Shown: positions 59,179 through 64,000 of the stretch, piece by piece
Position numbering within the stretch: the stretch's first letter is position 1
Layout: each line of letters opens with the position of its first letter
Made by a program: the position numbers and the translations under genes
Notes under the pieces: model-generated
Told to the model about the DNA's origin: nothing
Databases searched by the model: none
What the model saw: only the letters and a program-made list of their open reading frames with translations
NCBI GenBank assembly: GCA_017516745.1
Contig: JAFXBF010000001.1
Location: forward strand, 62,001-126,000
DNA: 64,000 nucleotides
DNA from: Clostridia bacterium
GTDB lineage: Bacteria > Bacillota > Clostridia > Oscillospirales > Acutalibacteraceae
Reading direction: 5' to 3'

Positions 59179-61572
59179 ATGAAGTTCAGCGAAGTTTTCG
59201 GCAAAAAGCTTCTTTTCTGCGACGGTGCCATGGGCACTATGCTGCAGTCGCTTGGTCTGCCCGTGGGTAAGAGGGCGGATTACTGGAGCATCGAACAGCC
59301 CGAAAAAGTCAAAGGCGTACACCTTGCCTATCTTGAGGCAGGCTGCAATATAATAACCGCAAACACATTTTCTGCCGCAGTCGGCGGTGATTACTCTACA
59401 GAAGAAATTGCAAAAAGCGGTGTGAGAATTGCAAAGGAAGCTGTTGCACAAAGCGGTAAGGAGGCACTTGTTGCTTTGGATATGACGGCTACGGGTGAGC
59501 TTCTTGAGCCTCTGGGCGAGCTCACTTTTGATAAGGCTTATGAAGGCTTTGCAAAGGCAGTTAAAGCAGGCGAAGCGGCAGGTGCGGATTTTGTGCTTGT
59601 CGAAACAATGACCGATACTGCCGAAATCAAAGCCGCCGTATTGGCGGTAAAAGAAAATTCCTCTCTGCCCGTTGTGGTTACATTTACGGTTGACGAAAAC
59701 GGCAGGCTGATGACGGGTGCGGATATTGTTACTGCCGCCGCGCTTATCGAAAGCCTCGGCGCTGACGGCGTTGGTATCAACTGCGGCTTCGGCCCCGATA
59801 AAATGCTGGAGTTTGCACCTGAGCTTTTAAGCTTTACCAAGCTTCCCGTACTCATAAATTCAAATGCAGGTATGCCGGTTGTTATTGACGGAGTTGCAAG
59901 CTACGATGTAAAACCCGATTCATTTGCCGCAAGCGCAAAAAAATTAGTCGAAATGGGCTGCTCTGCTGTCGGCGGCTGCTGCGGCACAACACCTGCACAC
60001 CTTGAAGCGGTTGTGAATCTTTGCAAGGATATATCGCTTAACAGACCCGATGTTTCGGGCAGAAAGAGCTTTGTTTCCTCCCGTGCAAAAACCGTATTCT
60101 TTAACGATAAAACCGTGCTCATAGGTGAGCGTATAAACCCCACGGGTAAGCCCAAACTCAAAGCTGCACTAAAAGAAAACAACCTCGAGTATCTCTGTAC
60201 CGAGGCTGTCAACCAGGAAAATGCAGGTGCCGATATTCTCGATGTCAATGTCGGCATATCCGAAATCGACGAGGTGAGAGTGCTTGAGGCGGCGGTTAAA
60301 AAGGTTTCACAGGTAACCGATTTACCCTTGCAGATAGATACTTCAAATACAGCCGCTCTCGAAAAAGCACTTCGTGCCTATGTCGGCAAGCCCCTTATAA
60401 ATTCCGTAAACGGCTCGGAAGAATCGCTCAACACCGTTCTTCCTCTTGCAGCTAAATACGGTGCTATGGTTGTAGGACTTACTCTTGATGAAAAGGGTAT
60501 TCCCGAAACAGCCGAGGGCAGAATCCAAATTGCAAAGCGTATAATAAGCCGTGCGGCTGAATACGGAATAGATAAGTCCGATATAATTATCGACCCTCTT
60601 ACAATGACAATAAGCACAAGCGATGTCGGCGCATTACCGACACTTGATTCGCTCCAATATATTAAAAACACACTCGGTGTCCATACCGTGCTCGGTGTTT
60701 CCAATATCTCCTTCGGTCTGCCGAACAGAGAAAAAATCAACTCCGCTTTCTTTACCCTCGCAATGCAGAAGGGCTTGAGCGCAGGCATAGTTAATCCGCT
60801 GAATGCGGCTATGATGGATGCGTATTATTCATACAATGCGCTTTACGCTTACGACAAGGGCTGTCTTGAATATATCGCCAACAATCCCGTCAACAGTGTT
60901 CAGGCAGATGCAAAGCCTGTTCAGAAAGCAACAGCTCAGACTTCAGACGACCTGAAAACAGCAGTTATCAAGGGAATGAGCGAAAAAGCGGCGGAGGAAA
61001 CAGAAAAACTTCTGAATGAAAAGAAGCCCGTTGAAATTATCGACGGCTATCTGATACCTGCACTTGATGAGGTTGGCCTGCAGTTTGAAAATAAACGCCT
61101 CTTTCTTCCTCAGCTTCTGCTTGCCGCATCTGCGGCTTCTGCGGCGTTTGATGTTATCAAAAAACATCTCTCGGCAGAAGGCACAACGCAACAAAAAGGC
61201 AAAATCATACTCGCCACTGTTAAGGGCGATATTCACGATATCGGCAAAAACATAGTTAAAGTTTTGCTTGAAAACTACGGCTATGAAATAATTGACCTTG
61301 GCAGAGATGTTCCTGCCGAAGAAATAGTAAAATCGGCAAAAGAAAACGGCGTTACGCTTGTCGGTTTAAGTGCGCTGATGACAACTACAGTGCCTAATAT
61401 GGCTGAAACTATTGAGCTACTGCGCAAAGAGCACGACTGCATGGTTATGGTCGGCGGTGCAGTGCTCACCCAAGAATATTCCGAGCAGATAGGTGCAGAT
61501 TTTTATTGTAAAGACGCAATGGCATCCGTAAGATGCGCAGAAAAACTTTTTGAGGAGGGTTACCTAAAATGA
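59179..61572 (+). CDS. metH: cobalamin-dependent methionine synthase without reactivation domain
   Basis: 797 residues from the ATG at 59179; a GTG at 59164 would overlap the metF stop by 4 bases. The homocysteine domain (1-290) has FCDGAMGTMLQSLG and the zinc Cys pair in VGGCCGTTPAHL near 270. The pterin domain (about 310-560) has GERINPTGKPKLK and DVNVGISEIDEV. The B12 cap and B12 domain follow at about 590-797 with GDIHDIGKNIVKVLL, which holds the cobalt-binding His. The ~330-residue SAM reactivation domain is missing, so another protein must reactivate the cofactor. The sialidase gene overlaps the stop by 4 bases. Confidence 0.94.
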   Translation: MKFSEVFGKKLLFCDGAMGTMLQSLGLPVGKRADYWSIEQPEKVKGVHLAYLEAGCNIITANTFSAAVGGDYSTEEIAKSGVRIAKEAVAQSGKEALVALDMTATGELLEPLGELTFDKAYEGFAKAVKAGEAAGADFVLVETMTDTAEIKAAVLAVKENSSLPVVVTFTVDENGRLMTGADIVTAAALIESLGADGVGINCGFGPDKMLEFAPELLSFTKLPVLINSNAGMPVVIDGVASYDVKPDSFAASAKKLVEMGCSAVGGCCGTTPAHLEAVVNLCKDISLNRPDVSGRKSFVSSRAKTVFFNDKTVLIGERINPTGKPKLKAALKENNLEYLCTEAVNQENAGADILDVNVGISEIDEVRVLEAAVKKVSQVTDLPLQIDTSNTAALEKALRAYVGKPLINSVNGSEESLNTVLPLAAKYGAMVVGLTLDEKGIPETAEGRIQIAKRIISRAAEYGIDKSDIIIDPLTMTISTSDVGALPTLDSLQYIKNTLGVHTVLGVSNISFGLPNREKINSAFFTLAMQKGLSAGIVNPLNAAMMDAYYSYNALYAYDKGCLEYIANNPVNSVQADAKPVQKATAQTSDDLKTAVIKGMSEKAAEETEKLLNEKKPVEIIDGYLIPALDEVGLQFENKRLFLPQLLLAASAASAAFDVIKKHLSAEGTTQQKGKIILATVKGDIHDIGKNIVKVLLENYGYEIIDLGRDVPAEEIVKSAKENGVTLVGLSALMTTTVPNMAETIELLRKEHDCMVMVGGAVLTQEYSEQIGADFYCKDAMASVRCAEKLFEEGYLK

Positions 61573-62804
61573 GTTTGTTTTCAAAGATTAAGAGCAAGGG
61601 CAGTAACTATTCTGTTAAGCAGATTGATTTGTCTGTCTGCCCCGAAAATACACCCGAGGAGCTTAAATATTTATATGAGCAGAGTGTTGTCGATTACGGT
61701 GAGGGCTACCTCGGCCATCCCGATTCGGTACTGCTCAAAAACGGCGATATTCTCACCTTCTTCCCCAAGGGTCACGGCAAGGGAGCGGCACTTTCACGCC
61801 GCAGTAAGGACGGTGGTGTGACCTACGTCAACGGCGTTGAAAATCCGCCGAAATCCTGGGAGGGCTCCCGTGAAACTCCCACGGTTTACCGCCTTGAATT
61901 CAAAGACCCGAGCACACCCGATAAGCTCATACTTATCTGCGGCAACCCCAAGTGGGGCACGGAGCCTACAACAGGCGGCTTCAACTGCTCTCTTTCCTGC
62001 GATGAAGGCGAAACCTGGAGCGAGTTTAAGCTCTTTTACAAGGGTATGAACACAATCGTTGCAATGGCATCTCTCACAAGGCTCAAGGAAAACGGAGAGT
62101 TTGTAGATAAGTGGATGGCTCTTTTCCACGACAGAAAGTTCCGCAACTATAAAACTATACTCACCTTCGACAAAAACGGTGAAATGCAGTGGAGCAAGCC
62201 CGAGAAGTATTTTGCAAAATATCGCAAGACGGAAAAGGGCAGCAATATGTGCGAGGTTGAGTGTGTCCGCTCCGATATGGGTAAGGGCGATGAGATATGT
62301 ATCCTCACCAGAAGCAACACCAAAAAGGTAAATTCCTTCATCAGCTTTTCAAAGGATGAGGGCAAAACCTGGTCGGAGCCCGTTGAGCTTCCTGCCGCAC
62401 TTAACGGCGAAAGGCACAAGGCGGACTATCTGCCCGACGGCAGGCTGATTATAACCTTCCGTTCAATTGAGCGCTGTCCCGAAAAGAACAAGGTGTATAT
62501 CGAAAAGGGTCACAAAGGCCGTGGCTGGTACAGCGAGGGCTGGATAGCCTGGGTCGGCACTTACGATGACCTTAAAAACGGCAGGGAAGGGCAGTACAGA
62601 ATTAAACTTGCCCACACCTATCTCAACTATCAGACCGAGCCCGAGCTGGTTGCAAACGGCGATTGCGGCTATTGCGGCAACGTTGTATTGCCCGACGGCA
62701 CTTTTGTCACATCAACCTACGGCATTTTCTCTGCCGATGAAAAACGCCATACATATATCGTTTCAAAGCGTATACGTCTTGCGGATACAGACAAGTTACT
62801 TTAA
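61569..62804 (+). CDS. sialidase-superfamily protein with Asp-box repeats
   Basis: 411 residues without a signal peptide. Asp-box-like turns are visible at SRRSKDGGVTY near 80, SCDEGETWSEF near 145 and SFSKDEGKTWSEP near 260, consistent with a six-bladed propeller of the BNR/sialidase class. GHPDSVLLKNGDILTFFPKG near 47 is the usual N-terminal blade. Whether it is a true sialidase or another exo-glycosidase or lyase-like propeller cannot be decided. It is coupled to metH by an ATGA overlap, an unusual place for a glycan enzyme. Confidence 0.78.
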   Translation: MSLFSKIKSKGSNYSVKQIDLSVCPENTPEELKYLYEQSVVDYGEGYLGHPDSVLLKNGDILTFFPKGHGKGAALSRRSKDGGVTYVNGVENPPKSWEGSRETPTVYRLEFKDPSTPDKLILICGNPKWGTEPTTGGFNCSLSCDEGETWSEFKLFYKGMNTIVAMASLTRLKENGEFVDKWMALFHDRKFRNYKTILTFDKNGEMQWSKPEKYFAKYRKTEKGSNMCEVECVRSDMGKGDEICILTRSNTKKVNSFISFSKDEGKTWSEPVELPAALNGERHKADYLPDGRLIITFRSIERCPEKNKVYIEKGHKGRGWYSEGWIAWVGTYDDLKNGREGQYRIKLAHTYLNYQTEPELVANGDCGYCGNVVLPDGTFVTSTYGIFSADEKRHTYIVSKRIRLADTDKLL

Positions 62805-62833
62805 TTTAAAATCAGTTCTCACAGGAGTTAACT

Positions 62834-63928
62834 ATGGAAGCCTTCAACAAAAACGAAACCGTGCTTTATAACCTGCGTATGCTGTATGAGCAGTACGGCT
62901 ATAAGCGCTTTAAAATGAGCAAGTTTGAGGAATATGACCTCTATCTTGAATATAAGAAGTTCTTACAGACGGAGAATATCATCACCTTCACGGACCTTCA
63001 CGGCAAGCTCTATGCTCTCAAGCCCGATATTACTCTTTCGATTGCAAAGAACGCAAATTCTGCCCAGCCGCAGAAGCTTTACTACAAAGAGAATGTCTAC
63101 AGAGCCTCAAAGGACACAAAGGAGTATAAGGAAATCACACAGCTCGGCCTTGAGTACATCGGCGAAATTGATTCCTACACAATGGCAGAGGCTGTACTCC
63201 TTGCCGCAAAGAGCCTTAAGCTTATAAGTGAAAGCTACATTCTCGATATTTCCCATATGGGCTTTATTTCGGGTCTGTTTGAGCAGGCAGGTTTAAGCGA
63301 TGTTCAGCAGGAAAAGCTGCTCGGCTTCCTCGGCAAAAAGGACACCCACGAAATGCTTTACTGCTGTGGGCAGTTCGGCATTGAAAAAGAAATGAGCGCA
63401 AAAATAGTTTCCCTCTGTGAGATTTACGGCAGCTTTGAAGAAACCCTGCCGAAAATCAAAGCACTTGTCATCAACGACAAAATGGCGGATGCTATCAAAG
63501 AAATGGAAGCGCTTTATTCCGTGCTCAGTGCAATGGGCGAGGGTGAACACATCAACCTCGATTTCTCCATTGTAAACGATATGAGCTACTATAACGGCGT
63601 TATTTACAGGGGCTATGTCAAGGATGTGCCTTTCAGCGTTCTCAGCGGCGGCAGATACGACAACCTCCTGCAAAAGCTCGGCAAAAACTGTCAGGCTATA
63701 GGCTTTGCCGTTTATGTCGATTTGCTTGAGCTTTACGATAAGCACAGCCGTGAATATGACGTTGATGTGCTTGTAACTTATACAAATGAAGATTCTCCTG
63801 CGGCAGTTGCGGCAGTTGCGGAAAAATATATTTCCGAGGGTAAGAGTGTCAAGGTGCTTTCAACTGTGCCCGAAACCCTCAAATACCGTGAAAAGGTAAG
63901 CGTTTCAAAGAAGGGAGCCGAGGAATAA
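62834..63928 (+). CDS. hisZ: ATP phosphoribosyltransferase regulatory subunit
   Basis: 364 residues, a HisRS-like protein lacking the anticodon-binding end. It has MLYEQYGYKRFKMSKFEEYD near 15, motif-2-like FTDLHGKLYALKPDITLSIA near 55, QLGLEYIGEID near 105 and VLSGGRYDNLLQKLGK near 275. HisZ activates the short form of HisG. The ATG follows AGGAG. Its TAA overlaps the ATG of hisG by one base. Confidence 0.92.
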   Translation: MEAFNKNETVLYNLRMLYEQYGYKRFKMSKFEEYDLYLEYKKFLQTENIITFTDLHGKLYALKPDITLSIAKNANSAQPQKLYYKENVYRASKDTKEYKEITQLGLEYIGEIDSYTMAEAVLLAAKSLKLISESYILDISHMGFISGLFEQAGLSDVQQEKLLGFLGKKDTHEMLYCCGQFGIEKEMSAKIVSLCEIYGSFEETLPKIKALVINDKMADAIKEMEALYSVLSAMGEGEHINLDFSIVNDMSYYNGVIYRGYVKDVPFSVLSGGRYDNLLQKLGKNCQAIGFAVYVDLLELYDKHSREYDVDVLVTYTNEDSPAAVAAVAEKYISEGKSVKVLSTVPETLKYREKVSVSKKGAEE

Positions 63929-64000
63929 TGGAATATCTCAATATAGCCCTTCCTAAAGGAAGACTCGGCGAAAAGGTCTATGAAATGTTTGAAAAAATCG
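63928..64000 (+). CDS. hisG: ATP phosphoribosyltransferase, first 24 codons
   Basis: The frame begins MEYLNIALPKGRLGEKVYEM, the exact N-terminus of HisG with the LPKGRL motif, and runs off the window. The TAATG junction with hisZ supports the short HisZ-dependent form. It catalyses the first step of histidine synthesis. Confidence 0.92.
   Translation, partial: MEYLNIALPKGRLGEKVYEMFEKI

Overview
The window looks like chromosome of an anaerobic, low-to-mid GC Firmicute of class Clostridia, most likely an Oscillospiraceae/Ruminococcaceae gut relative. This is inferred from gene content: a type I dockerin on a giant surface protein, Mini-III RNase, a phoH-ybeY-dgkA-era-yqzL-recO block, a K+-type membrane pyrophosphatase, HisZ, a MetH lacking the reactivation domain, strong Shine-Dalgarno sites, textbook sigma-A promoters and several TTG starts. 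No phage, transposase, integrase, CRISPR array or rRNA operon is visible.

Layout. 1-3693 (minus): a phosphatase, FkbM methyltransferase and six-hairpin glycosidase operon; the last gene runs off the left edge. 3824-4693 (minus): an orphan lipoprotein. 5134-7080 (plus): a DUF4838 glycosidase-like surface protein. 7112-9516: a small accessory region with three copies of a mosaic palindromic repeat, an XRE/sigma-region-4 regulator with its membrane partner, and four minus-strand tRNA genes (Gly, Arg, His, Gln). 9616-9903: a Dabb protein. 10102-17807: a 1659-residue GLUG/dockerin protein, a GH2 enzyme and an esterase. 17879-21397 (minus): a beta-helix protein, a SprT-like metalloprotein and a degenerate CPBP membrane protein. 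21541-25390 (plus): a strong promoter with a 54-residue acidic peptide and terminator, then AlaX and a GNAT-GH78 fusion.

25449-30248 (minus) is a five-gene operon: DUF1015, ObgE, Mini-III, YitT and a secreted hydrolase. 30442-34963 (plus) is a housekeeping operon: PhoH, YbeY, DgkA, Era, YqzL, RecO and an unknown protein. 35023-42867 holds a 2-hydroxyacid dehydrogenase with a divergent run: VTT membrane protein, galactokinase, two M42 peptidases, GNAT, a methionine gamma-lyase-like protein and DUF2461. 42939-54374 holds a PHP protein, TatD and MetG (minus), alkaline phosphatase, FemX with a racemase-like protein, GH29 and HppA. 54435-58018 (minus) encodes a heterodimeric ABC exporter. 58310-64000 (plus) is metF-metH-sialidase-hisZ-hisG, cut by the right edge.

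Taken together, conserved information-processing, folate/methionine and histidine genes alternate with single carbohydrate-active enzymes (six-hairpin/GH95-like, DUF4838, GH2, esterase, beta-helix, GH78, GH29, sialidase). Most of these glycosidases have no signal peptide, which suggests cytoplasmic breakdown of imported glycans. The strongest unexplained features are the mosaic repeats around the tRNA genes, the exact 84-bp direct repeat that brackets the regulator pair, the peptide/terminator unit ahead of alaX, and the GNAT-GH78 fusion.
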